Shown: positions 1 through 12,248, counted from the first letter of the stretch. The stretch: DNA of 21,494 nucleotides from Pelargonium cotyledonis (GCA_036897625.1 JAYMTA010001153.1:1-21494); one strand, 5' to 3'. Notes: a model not told the origin generated them from the sequence alone. Made by a program: numbers and translations.

Positions 1-990
1 AAATTGTCATTTTAATTATTTTTTCCAGTCATGTGCACAACACATGTATTTTTTTGGAATATTCCGTCCATTTTGACAGAAAATCTAACAAAGTCAAAAA
101 CAAAAAATATTACAGGGTAGCTAAAAAGTACAAAACAAAGTACAGGGTAGTGAATTGCAAAATGTGTCAAGTATATGGTAGTTTTCAGCCATTATCCCTT
201 TAATCATTGATCTATTATCTCCTCCATGGAAGCCTTAAAATTATACGAAACACTCTTATACTTGCTATACATATGATGATAAAATACTTGTTTATGTGAT
301 GCAAGTATAACATCGTTGCTAAATTTGGTGTTTATTATGTTTAATACACATGGAAAGGCTAACCACTCATTCCGCATTGAGGAGTTATGAGTGCTACATG
401 AGGTCGGTTCTCTTGACCCGTGACATGGTTTTAGGGTAAACTTATGATCATCATGACTCAAGTGGAAGTGCAAATGGTTTGTGGTGACATGTGTCTCCTA
501 AGTGGTATATGGAAAGAAACACGACGTCAAACTAGCGTTGATGCAGTAACTAATGATAAAATTTATGTAAAGACATACATTGAGTGCTACATTGAACAAG
601 CGCCAAATAAATAGTTTATGTGTGCATTTTAAAAACATTTAAGAGAAAGAATAATGACTTCGTACGAGGTGGTGTACTTTGAGTGGGATACAGTTCGGTT
701 GGGATAGTCAAGCTACATTGCCATCAACAAGAAGGTGTGTGAAGATATTTAATAGCGACTTTGTGCATGGAAGCGCCTAGCGCATAAAAGTGAAATGAGC
801 ACGAATATACAACGAAGGCCTTCATGAAATATGTGGGGAGGATGTTACAAACAAGAAAAAACGCATCTCCCTTATGCGCCTTATGGGGCATTTTCGCCAC
901 TATACAGATGCCGACGAGCTTACTTACCAAATACGTGTATAGTTTTGTCGCTTAAATGAGTGTATATTGTGTTTGACGTTTATGGATAAA
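1..990. other. Intergenic DNA upstream of ECM29, no recognised gene
   Basis: AT-rich sequence. Short open frames on the minus strand (about 204-473 and 724-930) show no domain I recognise. The left 180 bp hold a ggaatattcc palindrome (56-65) and a 30-bp-spaced motif. It may be decayed transposon sequence, but no terminal repeats or transposase can be defended. Confidence 0.5.
111..181. repeat. Three short motifs spaced 30-31 bp
   Basis: The decamer tacagggtag occurs at 111-120 and 141-150, and the related tatatggtag at 172-181. The sequence between them varies. This resembles the subterminal motif arrays of plant DNA transposons, but no transposon end is identifiable. Confidence 0.45.
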
Positions 991-1025
991 TCTTGACTTC
1001 TTACCCTCGTATTAAAGAGTTTGAA

Positions 1026-1081
1026 ACGTGGCATGGGCCGATTCTCTATGATCGTGACTTAAGGCCCAAATGCAATGGGCC
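1026..1081 (+). promoter_or_regulatory. Proximal promoter box cluster (ACGTGGC and three TGGGCC/GGCCCA boxes)
   Basis: ACGTGGC at 1026-1032 is a G-box/ABRE-like core. TGGGCC lies at 1034-1039 and 1076-1081, and GGCCCA, the same box inverted, at 1063-1068. All are within about 120 bp upstream of the TATA box. Such boxes are known as site II (TCP-bound) elements of housekeeping genes. Their TGGGC core is also the proteasome-related cis-element bound by the NAC53/NAC78 pair in Arabidopsis. Use of these boxes here is inferred. Confidence 0.65.
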
Positions 1082-1145
1082 AGTCCGTTCTCCCATGACG
1101 ACGAATACAAATCAACAAGTACTTACAAATCACAACAAAGGATCT

Positions 1146-1152
1146 TATAAAT
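1146..1152 (+). promoter_or_regulatory. Putative TATA box of ECM29
   Basis: TATAAAT lies 86 bp upstream of the ATG. That predicts a transcription start near 1176-1182 and a leader of about 60 nt. The leader has no upstream ATG. Confidence 0.65.
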
Positions 1153-1237
1153 TAGAACCCGACTCCCGAGACTTCATTCCAAGTTCTCTGCTTTCTTGGG
1201 ACAGTCTTGCAGCAAAAGAAACGAACACAACACTTCA

Positions 1238-1423
1238 ATGGCTGAATCATCGTCTACCTCCACAACCGCAGCAAAGTCCGATGCAGAGATCGAAGAATTG
1301 CTGGATCGAATGCTCACTCGTTTGGCTCTCTGCGATGAACCCAAGCTCCAAGGGTTGCTCTCCAAACTTCTCCCTCTCACCATCTCCTCGCTCTCTTCCC
1401 AGTCCCTTCCCGTCCGCAACAAG
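1238..1423 (+). CDS. ECM29: ECM29 exon 1 (residues 1-62)
   Basis: Begins MAESSSTSTTAAKSD, with a short Ser/Thr-rich tail before the first helix (EELLDRMLTRLALCD). The ATG is the first one downstream of the TATA box and has G at +4. The exon ends after VRNK at donor gtaccc and splits no codon. Confidence 0.93.
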
Positions 1424-4400
1424 GTACCCTCCACTTCATGTAATGGAGCTCGATTTCTATCGTAATCACTTCAAAACTACTTGCCGTCTTCCTTGGACGT
1501 ACTTTGTATTGATTGCCAAAGCATCGTGGAGACCTAATTCTGCTTCAAGACTTCAAATTGATATATCAGTTGGATTTTTTTTTCTGCAAATAGCTGTTTT
1601 AGTATGTGAAATTGCATAAAATCCTAAATGGTTTTTGAACACTGCATGAAGATTTCCGTTTTCCAATAAGGTAGTCTGCTCTGAGGATTTGCAATTGGCT
1701 TCTTCTTATATGGAAGTGGTTGAGCTTGGTTATCCCTAAGACTGCTTTTATTTTCTATACACTCTAGGTTTAAGTTTGTCACTGATCAAAATGATGCAGC
1801 ACCTTTAATCATGAATAGGAATTGATCTGGACAGTTTTTTGATATACGAAATAAAGTTATATTTGATTGAGCTGTTGTGGGATAGGTGTAGCAATAGCAT
1901 CAAAACTACAAATGGAAATATACTATTAGAGCAGCAGCTGGAATGTATATTTACAAGGAAGATGATAATGCAAGAACTAAGAACTTATGAGATTAAGACT
2001 CAATGCTCGATGAGATAGAAGATTCATGCATGTTTGTGTTTATTTTTGAAATGCTGTTTTTTTAATGTAATAATGGTACATTTGATGACCTAACTTTGCT
2101 TGGTAAATAAAGCATTTCTCTGGCTTATTAACAAAAAAAAGAAAAAAGAAATAAAAAGACTCAATGCTCTTGGGATCATGCATTTAGTAGAAAGCACATA
2201 AGATTTCTTGCTTCGAAGAATTTCCCTTGTGCTGCACTGGGGTCTGCTAGGAATCAATCACAATGATTTTTTTTGGCAGAGGATATCCATCATGCAACTA
2301 CATCGCGGATGCTGTCATTTTATCCAAAATATGAACTTGATTGATTTACATTATGTGTGTCATTATGCCATCTATAATCTTTAAATACCTTTTTTCATAA
2401 AAAAACATAGGGATGCCCTATTTAAATACCTTTACACAATGCATAATATTGCGACTGGTTGTTGGACGTTATGATTTACTATTTTACCCAATTCGGCAGG
2501 TTCTTGAGATATTGAGCCATGTAAACAAGAGAGTGAAACACCATCCTGAAATTGGTTTGCCATTGTCGGAGTTATGGAATATGTATATGGAACCTAATGC
2601 TGCTCCAATGGTTAGAAACTTTTGCATTGTGTACATTGAGATGGCATTTGAACGTGTTGATGAAAAGGTATGTGCATTTGTCTTTGATATTTGAAATATT
2701 CATTTAGGAAATAGATATCTTATTTGATATAGAATGACCCTTTGCTATGAGAATATTGCCGTAATTGATCATGGTACTTTATACATGTTTTATAGGAAAA
2801 AGAATATATGGCACCTATGCTTGTAGCAAACATTTCAAAACTTCCTCAACAACACCAAGACATTATTTTGAGAATTGCCACCAAGGTATGTCTTTTTGTT
2901 TATCTGCATATATATATATATATATTATGATGTGTTAACTAAGGTTTATGTTTGTCGGTTTAATTTGATTAGAATGGTTTTCTAGTTTTCTTTAATAGAG
3001 GCTAACTCAGTTAAAATTTAAGTTGATAGTTGAAGGCCCAATATTAAATTTAAACTTTAGCATGCCCCCTTACATGAAAACTTGTTATCGCTTTGAATGC
3101 GATTCACGCACAAGTTTACTTCTCGTGTCTTGCGATGGAATTTTAACATTTGTTTTACTTAGAGTGGTGGCAACACTTGAATATGTTTACCAGGCTCTAA
3201 TACTATGTAGAGGACCAACTCAACGAAAAATTTAAACTGATAGTTGAAGACCCTATATTAATTTTATACTCTAAAGTCTAACCCATGCTCATACAAACGA
3301 CTACAAAATGGGGTTTTTTGCATTTCAATATCTTTGATGTTGTTTGGCCTTTCCTTTTTATTTACTAGTTCTTAGTTGCCTTACCCAACTATATTCATTT
3401 ATCTTGATTCTTGAGATTTTTGTGATGATTTTGTATCAGACACAAGTTAGGGTCATTCGTTAATCAGTAGTTCAGTACAACCTAAGTAGTTGTAGTCTTG
3501 CTAAGGAAATGACAAGTGTGATTTCAAGGTGGGTTGGGGTTTGCATATAAAGATTTAGAAGTGAAATCAGGTCATGGGGACTGTTTTGATTATCTATAGT
3601 GTGGGTTTTACAAATGCAGCACAACAAAGAAGAACAAGAAAAAGCATAAGAAGAATAAAGAAACATGATGAAAGGATTGAAGAATAGAGAAGAACAAAGC
3701 TAACTAAACAGCCAAACATTTATGTAATGAACCCAAAGTTTAGTATCTTGATGTGAATAGGAGTGATTCACATGAAGAAGGTTAAACATGGAATTTGAAG
3801 CCATCTATTGGATCTAATTAGGAACTAAACCTTTCCTTGCTTCGATATTAACTACAAATGTTCTGCTTTTTAATATTTCAAACCATATTAACACATCATT
3901 CCCTTATTAGTTATATCAACATCAACATTTATTCTATATTCTAGTCTAATGCACCCTGATTTTTACACTGATGCATTGTGTGCTTTCATGAGTACTTTTG
4001 GAACCATTTTCAAACTTTTTAGCATTGTCGTGTCAAGTTTAGGGATTCCTAATTACTACTAATGTTCTTCCTTTTAATATTTTAAACCATATTAACACAT
4101 CATTCTCTTTTTAGCTATATCAACATCAACATTTATTTTATCTTCTAGTCTAATATACACCGATTTTACACTGATGCATTGAGTGCTTTAATGATTAGTT
4201 TTGAAACCATCTTTTAACTTTTTAGCATTGTCATGTCAAGTTTAAAAGAGTTCAAGAAAAAAAAAAATTGTTAAACCATGATAGTTAAGATATTTACTTG
4301 GCAGTTATTTTCACTTGAGTTCCTTTAGGATGTGGTTATTCACAATTATGTAACGTTGCTTGGTTTTAGGTTATTGGTGAGTGTCACTCACGCCGAATTG

Positions 4401-7400
4401 ATGATGAAGTTGCAGCAAAGTACAAATCAATAAGTGGTTCTCAGGATAAGGAGTTGTTTATTGAGTTCTGCCTCCATATGGTTTTGTACCAACCACAATC
4501 GCAGGGGTCTGTATTTCAGTGTATTTTTCAGTTGCTACAATTTATCTTGTCATTCTGACATCTACTAATTCATGCTTTTCTGCAGTGGAGTATGCCCACC
4601 TGGGCTTTCAGTTGCTCAAACTAATCGTATTATGGGGAAACATCCATTGAAAAGCGATGTACTTTTAATAAGAAAGGTAAAAGTTGGCCAATTCTAAATA
4701 TGATCTTACTGTTGAATGTTGATATATAATTGGCTCTTTATTTGTAAAATCACAATCCTGCACAACCACTTATTCATGTTAAATTCTAATCACAATGGTT
4801 TTTTTATTATATTAACTGGCATTTCTAATCTAATTTTGTGCTTGCATGTTTTTATGTGAGCAGTTGGGGATTTTGAATGTTATTGAGGCTATGGAGATGG
4901 CCCCTGAACTTATTTATCCCATCTATGTTGCTGCTTCTGTTGATTGGTATATATCCTGTGTCTTACTAAATAGTTGGTGTATTTTTTCATATTCATATTT
5001 TCTGCTGTCTAATATGTCTAATATGATCTGTTGTCTAATGGTTGATTCTATAAAGTCAAGAGCTTGTTGTCAAGAGAGGGGAGGAACTTCTCAAGAAGAA
5101 AGCTTCTGGTGCTAATTTAGATGATCCTGTGCTGATAAAGAGACTGTTTTTACTATTTAATGGTATGGAAATTATATTTCTTTCAGTTTCTTTCTGTCAT
5201 TGGGTTTTTCATTTAACTATACAGCTCATCTGTTGTTCTCTTAACTATCATGGCTCATATCCTTAGGAAAGCAAAATTAAGGAAATGAATAATACTAGTG
5301 ATATGGAGTCAGAAGTTTAAAAAGAAAGAAGCCAAGAAGTATCAACGTTCATGCATATATAGCCTGAATAGTTACTTGATGGCTAGGCTATAGCTTTAGG
5401 ATTATAATGCTTGTTCAGGAATTAGATTTAAATTAAAGAATGAGACTCCAATTCATCATGTTTGTGTCAAGAGTTTTTGGTCATGAGAATGGCTTTTCTA
5501 TTCTTGAATCCCACCATTTTTTTTTTCAATCCAAACTTCCAAATGCTACCTAGTTCAGTATATACTCATGAGTTTTGACTAGATAATAATATCTTTACCT
5601 AGAGAAACATGGAGAAGAAGTAAGCAATGTATCTACCATCACCATGTCCCTAAACAACAACCATAGCTCTTCCCAGCCCCAGCCCCAATCCACATCAATG
5701 AGGATTTGTATTCCACAAATCCTAAACTTCACCACTTAGTCAAACAAGGGATCACTATTTTTGTCTGCAACCTCCCTCTCAGCATGGACAATAGATGAAT
5801 TTGCAAGGTTCTGGATACTTCTATCCCATGCAAGCTAAGGAAGACAGGCAGATGATTCAAATCAAGCCTAAGTCTCAGTGTTCTGAAAAGCGCGCCTCAA
5901 GCCATGCGCTTCGCGCGGTTGAGGGCCTTCATCTACTTTTGTCCAGAGCAGAGAGCATTTGTTTGTCCAAGGGCATTCATTTAAATCCTAGTGCATGCCC
6001 CTTATCCCACTCCAACTTGCAGATGATGCCATCTTATTTGTTAAGGCCAGCACATTCAGCTAAACTAAATTGAGAAGAGTCCGACATTGCTTTGAGCTTA
6101 TCTCAGGTCTAAAGATTAGTTTTTCACGGAGAAAGTTTACTGGACATGAAGGGTGCGCTTCAACAATCAACATGCAGTCACAAACCCTTTTGTTGAATAC
6201 AAGTCAATATGAAAACATGATGCCATAGAAGTTTTCTCGGTAAAATAGGTTACCATTGTCCTTAAATTGAAGAACCAGCCATTTCATATAGACCATACTT
6301 GTGTGGAAGTCTCCAACTCTTCACCCAAAATCCAGGTTTCTGATTGCCTGGTTTCTATAGTTGGTACGTATTCCTACAGAATGCTTCCAAGAGGATAGAG
6401 GCATTCCGATCCCAGTTGTTCTGCGAAGATATATTTTCTAGTGACGATATATTTTCTAATTTCATTCACATCTTTCCTATTTCTTGTCTAAATTTCTTAT
6501 ATAAAGGAGTCTCTCTTCTTGTTTTTTTACAATTCATTCACATAATAACATAAATGTCACATGGTATTATAGGGGTTTGCTGGGTACTGTCTGCCAATAT
6601 TCTTGGGCATTCTAGCCAATGTTATTGTATATAATGCTTTAAAGATTTTCTTTCGTATTATTCTGTTCGTGATTTGGCTTGTTATGTTGCTGTATAATAT
6701 TTTTTATTTCCTTCTCGTGGCATGAATAAATTTTATACAATGGTGATTTACACTTTTGACAGGTACCGCTGGAGCTGAAAATATTGGTCCAGAATCTAGA
6801 GTCAATCCAGGCAGTTTTGCTTTGAAAGCCAAACTGATGTCTGTTTTCTGCCGGTCTATTACTGCAGCAAACAGTTTCCCATTGACTTTGCAGTGCATTT
6901 TTGGCTGCATATATGGTATGCAGCATACCTTTTCAATTAAACTTCAACTATAATGAATGAAATATAACAACTTTTGATATATATTGTCATAATTTTTTCT
7001 TAAGAAAGGTAGCTTTTCATTCGCTAGCAATTTATATATACATAATGGGACTGTACTGGTTTTTTCCCTTGTTCAGGGTTCACAGACTTAAGATCTATCC
7101 TTTTTAATGCTTTATAACTGGAGTTATAATTTTTGGTCAGTTGGCTGATGTGCTTTGTTTGTATGGAAATGTGATATGGATCATCCATGTTTAAATTTGT
7201 AATGGACATGCATGGTTTTAACATGCCAAGATATTTAAAGATTCAACTTTTCAAGTGTTCTTGGTTTGCTTTTGGGTTTATTGTTTGACTTCTCGTCCTC
7301 TGCCCTGCTAATGTACTTTTTCTTATAATAATTTTTAACTCTCTCATGTTGAGCTTGTGATATGATGCCCTTACCATGATTCCCTTTGTTTAATCCTGTT

Positions 7401-10400
7401 GTTATTCTGGGATATGGCAGGGAGTAGCACAACATCAAGGTTGAAGCAGTTTGGGATGGAATTCACCGTTTGGGTCTTTAAACATGTAAGGAAGTTATGA
7501 TTAAGTTCTGGATTTTTTTTTTTGTTGATTTCTAAAATTTTCCTTTAGGGATCTGTAATCTGGGACTGAACAGTGAGTACAAATGAAATATCTGTATCAA
7601 TGTTAAAGCAGCCCATATTATGTTGGGTCAAAATCCTATCTTTCTGCCTTTAAGGTTTCATAATTACGTCACGAGAACCAGTTGCCTCTTTGATCTGGTT
7701 AACTTTTTGGGTTAACGTGCTTGATGTCTTGCATATATGTTGCAATCACTCGTTCCATGAAATATCACCAAAGGATATCTTCTGATGACTTCTGCACAAG
7801 CTAATTTGCAAGTTGTGACATATTTGCAAAATACCTTAATCCTCGAAAGATGCTCCATGGCCATGCTGAAGAGTGAAATAAAATAGCTCCTTATTTGTGT
7901 CTTTGTTTTTTTGGTGTGAGAAATAGAAGTTTGTGTTTCCTGCCCCTATTCACAAGCAAATTGCAATTCCTCATCACAGGCTCTTAGCATCCCTAACCAC
8001 TTCTGGATCTACTCTGATCACTTCTGCAAAATCACTGAGTTTTGACGACCTCACGCCATATTCATTGTCCAAGGAAAATGGAAAAGAATATGGTTCAGTC
8101 TGTCTTTTATCCTTATTTGACCCTGGTAATTTATGGTCTTATTAGCACAACATATTTCTATGTTCACGTATATTTTTTTTTTTGTTTGTTTGTAAACAGC
8201 CATGTTTCTAAAAAGGCTTATAATGAAATACTAGTAAACTGACTTCAAGTTTCTATCTCTTCTGGTATATAGTTGTCCATCACCAAGTGCAGTATGACAA
8301 CCTTTCTGTCCAGTATAATAAAAAGGGTTTCACTTGTGTTAGGTTCTTTGCATCCCGAGTGGCCAGGCTGCAGTGCCCTTTTTCACATTTTACTGCATCA
8401 TTCTACAAATTGATATTTTTTTCTTCTAAGTTCTATTTTATTTTACTTTGTTTTGACATTTTATTCTCTATTTAAGAATGTTTTGAAAATGTCTAAGTGC
8501 AGGCAAAGATAGATCAACTGAAACTAATGGGTCCAGTTATACTGAATGGTATTCTGAAATCACTCGATGGTTATTCGAATTCTGAATCAGGTCTACTCCT
8601 TACGCAATCATAGTTCTTTAAACATGTCTTTGTTAGTGTGCCTTTTTGTGATTATGATCGGTAGAATTCCAGTCTGATCCATCTAGTTTATTACTTTCAC
8701 CCAGATGCAGTTGCTCGGGACAGCAAAACATTTGCTTTTCAAGCAATTGGATTGCTTGCACAGAGAATGCCTCAACTTTTCAGGTTCATTGCAGGTCCAT
8801 ACTATTTGGCGCTGGTGTCATAAAAATTAATTGTTTAGTAATCCAGTATTTGTTTCCTTTTTTCTCAGAGACAAGATTGACATGGCTGTTCGCCTTTTTG
8901 ATGCACTTAAAGTAGAGGCTCAATCGCTCCGTTATACTATTCAAGATGCCACAAATTGCCTTGTTGCTGCGTACAAGGTATACTAGTTCAATCCTTCAGG
9001 TGGAAGATATGGCCTTCAAGTTCTACATGATGTATTTTGTGATTAAGCTTTTAAATTTTGGGCACTGCTTCTACCAAGTTATCATCTATGTTACAAAAAT
9101 ACCAACACACAAATTCACTATTTCTAAAAACGACAGAATACATTACAACATGTTGATTTTCTAATAAAAAATATAGTTTATATGCAAGAATTAGAGAAAA
9201 AAGAGTTTCAACCGTAGATTTAATGGTTGAGACTCAGCCAAGCCTAGGAGAGTTTGACACGTTGTGAATTAACACTCGTACCGACCCCAATGAATTTGTG
9301 GGCAAGGAGCACCTGCCCGGATCCAATTCGAATGTGTTTGGTCGAGTTTCAACCATTAACTCTACGGCTGAGGCTCCTTGCTCTCTAATAATTAGATGTA
9401 TTTGAGGTTTGTAATTTGAAATTAAACTCAATATAGTCTCAAATTAAGATTAACATCTTTTAAGTGAACAAGTCCATTTTTGACAAGGAATCACATCAAA
9501 TAAACGAATAAAGTTGTAACACAAAATTAAATCAAATAAGTAAACCAAGTCATTACAAACCGTATTCACAAGTTCAAACTAAACAAATAATAAAAAAACC
9601 AAGTTATTACAATCTATGGACAAAAAAACTTTTTTGTTGTTGTTGAAAAGAGTTAAAAAGAGAGATTATATTAGAAAACATGCTGGAGCCACACGGACTC
9701 CCGACACTCTGCCATAGTAGAGTGTCGGTGCTTCATAGGTTATCATAAGTTATTTGTTTTTACACAGGCTGCTTTCTTGCTCTTTCTAATGGTCATCAGT
9801 TCAGTATCAATTGTCCAGGAAGTTAATGATCACATGGGCTCCCTTTATTCTGACCTAATTTAATTGACTAATCAAAATTATTTCTTTTTAGAACCATTGC
9901 ATTTATATGCAATTTTTCCCAGTGACTTATAGCGTGACTGAAAGACCTCTAGATATTTACCATTGTCAAATTATTTTGATAATTACTTGGTCTTATATGA
10001 ACATTGATGCATTTGTAAATACCCTGCATTCTACAGAGGGTTTCTAAAGGGTTTTGTTCTTGTAGAAGGGTTGAAATGTTATGGACATGTTGCAATGTAA
10101 GATATTGACCGTCAGTGAAAGCCTTATTGCTTGGTATCTACTGTCTTTCAGTAAAAAAGTTTGCAAGTCATTTGCATTCTTAGTGAGCACATTTTCTGTG
10201 AAAAGAAGTCCGAGAGAATTTATTGTATACTCAACCAAACATGTGTTGAATGTTGTTCCAGCAATTCTGTGTTCCACATGAAACTGAGTTTCAGTCAACA
10301 AAAGAAATGAATTTGTCATTTTATCTTCTTTTTCGTTCTTAATTGCCTAATTGCACGTGATCTCTAGAATGCATCGCAATTTGAGACATTATTTCTGAAA

Positions 10401-12206
10401 TATTCTCTGAAAAGTTAAAAGGTTATCTGAATCATTTATAATTGTGTCCAAGTAACTTATGTGGCTTTTTGCAATATAGCTAGATGTTGTCTGAACTGGT
10501 ATTTATATCTATGTAAAAGCTTGATTGAGAATTTGGTTTTTGTTTAACCTATATTGCACAGAGTTTAAAACATGTATGTTTGAGAATTAGTTTTTTTGTT
10601 ACCACTGATGATTATCTTCTTTTCATAGGAAGCGCCTCCAACTATACTGAAGGATTTGGAGACACTTATTCTGAAAAATTCTCAAGCGGTATTATGCTAG
10701 GCTTTTCCGTATTGGTGTTCCATTGTTTCCTTGCATTGTGGGGATTGTTAGTACCTAGCTCTAATATGATGGATACTTAACGTTGTGCAAACCAGGAACA
10801 AGTTGAAGTGCGTTTCTCTGCTGTGAGATGGGCAACATCTTTGTATGATTTGCAACATTGCCCCAGTCGATACATCTGCATCCTTGGGGCATCAGATTTT
10901 AAGTTGGATATAAGGTAACTCAGTTTTCATTTTATAAATGATAATAGAAATCTGCCCCTTGATCTCTAAAACTTTTGTACATGGTTTATCGGTTTCTGTT
11001 CCATGGAACTGTAGTTGAAAGAAGAATATACAGAGGAGCAGAAGAAATAATGAAACTGGCAACTGTGGCCAAAACTATAATGTTTGTCTAAATAGATGGT
11101 CTACTTATAATTCTAGTGAGAATATGCATGCCTGTGCCGGAATAGCCATCTAAAAATGTTAGAATGATCTATTTACTATGTTTTCATTAGAGCATGTATC
11201 AGCTCTTTTCTAAATGTGATGCTAGTAGTTTTATTCTCTAATTGCTAGGTGGTTTAGATGCCTGTGGACTTCGTCTTCAAATGAAGAATAAATAGCAATT
11301 ACTTTTCAGCCTAGTTACCTCAGGATATTCTTATACAAGTATCCAGTCCCATTTGTAAAGCATATTGCATCCACCATTTCACGTTCCATATGTTTCATAG
11401 TTTAGTTTGATTAGGTTACTAGATTTGAGTCTGTTTTAAATGTCAATAGCAGAATAACTAGCACTTCAGTGACTTTCCTTAGGCACTCTTTTGGAACTTT
11501 CTTGATGCCCCATAATTCCGATAACAATATCTGTCTCCACTCTATGTTCCACAGTGGAAATTTATAAGATGACCAATCCGTTTGTTACTCTAGCTCCTTA
11601 TGCTGCAATGTTATTTATTTCCTTGATTCTTAACTGCTTTCTTTACTAATTGAACATGTTGAATAAGCTGGAGTCTATAATTGCAATTAACTATCAGAAT
11701 TGGTTACAACTTTACCCGAGCAGATTTTCTTTGAGGTGAATAAATGGCAAAATTATAGTTAAACAAGCATACAAATTGTTAAAGTGCTCATAGATTCTGT
11801 GTGGTGTTTGATACTAGTTGGGCCCTTGCATCTTGTAGCCTAAGTTTTTGGGTTGGAAACTTCACATGGTATTAGGGAAGATTTGCATAAAATTTCCTTG
11901 TGATGAACAAGCAGATTTGAAGGTCAATAAGCTTTAAAAGTTCCACACTCAGATTTTGTTTGGTGTTTCATACTAGTTGAGCCCATCCACTTGATAGCTT
12001 AGATTTTGGATTGTTTTAGGGCATCACAGCGAAAAACAAATTGGCACTGAGTATATAATTAATTATAATTTATAAATTGACTAAGATAAAAACAGACTAG
12101 TCGTTCAAACTCAAATATTGTATTCACATAGGTGATTTAGATTATGCAAGACTTGGTGTAGAACATTTGAATCGGTATTTTCTACTCTTTAATCAGTATG
12201 TAACTT

Positions 12207-12248
<42 letters not shown>

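Larger units (their letters stand above)
2886..4369 (+). other. ECM29 intron 3 (1484 bp)
   Basis: GT-AG intron. It contains an (AT)9 run at 2908-2925, a miniature LTR element at 2994-3278 and a tandem duplication at 3847-4244. The stretch at 3280-3846 shows nothing recognisable. Confidence 0.85.
8978..10628 (+). other. ECM29 intron 12 (1651 bp), longest complete intron in the window
   Basis: GT-AG intron holding a long-TIR element (9190-9389), an A-rich stretch with short direct repeats near 9540-9620 and a perfect hairpin (9701-9728). The stretch at 9730-10628 shows nothing recognisable. Confidence 0.85.

Noticed and set aside
204..930. Two minus-strand open frames upstream of ECM29 (204-473 and 724-930)
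   Set aside because: Short, no recognisable domain, no promoter or splice evidence. Treated as chance frames or decayed repeat.
993..1619. Long + strand open frame across the promoter and exon 1
   Set aside because: It overlaps ECM29 exon 1 in another frame, starts in promoter sequence and resembles no protein.
2009..2155. SINE with pol III promoter in intron 1
   Set aside because: No A or B box could be found, and AATAAA before the tail fits an mRNA 3' end better. A SINE is not fully excluded.
4507..4512. Alternative intron 4 donor at 4511 (gtattt)
   Set aside because: It puts exon 5 in a frame that stops within about 13 codons and loses the CPPGLSVAQ homology.
4947..5055. Intron 6 as coding sequence, since it is open in frame
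   Set aside because: It is 109 bp long, so reading through shifts exon 7 to a stop. Removing it restores conserved sequence.
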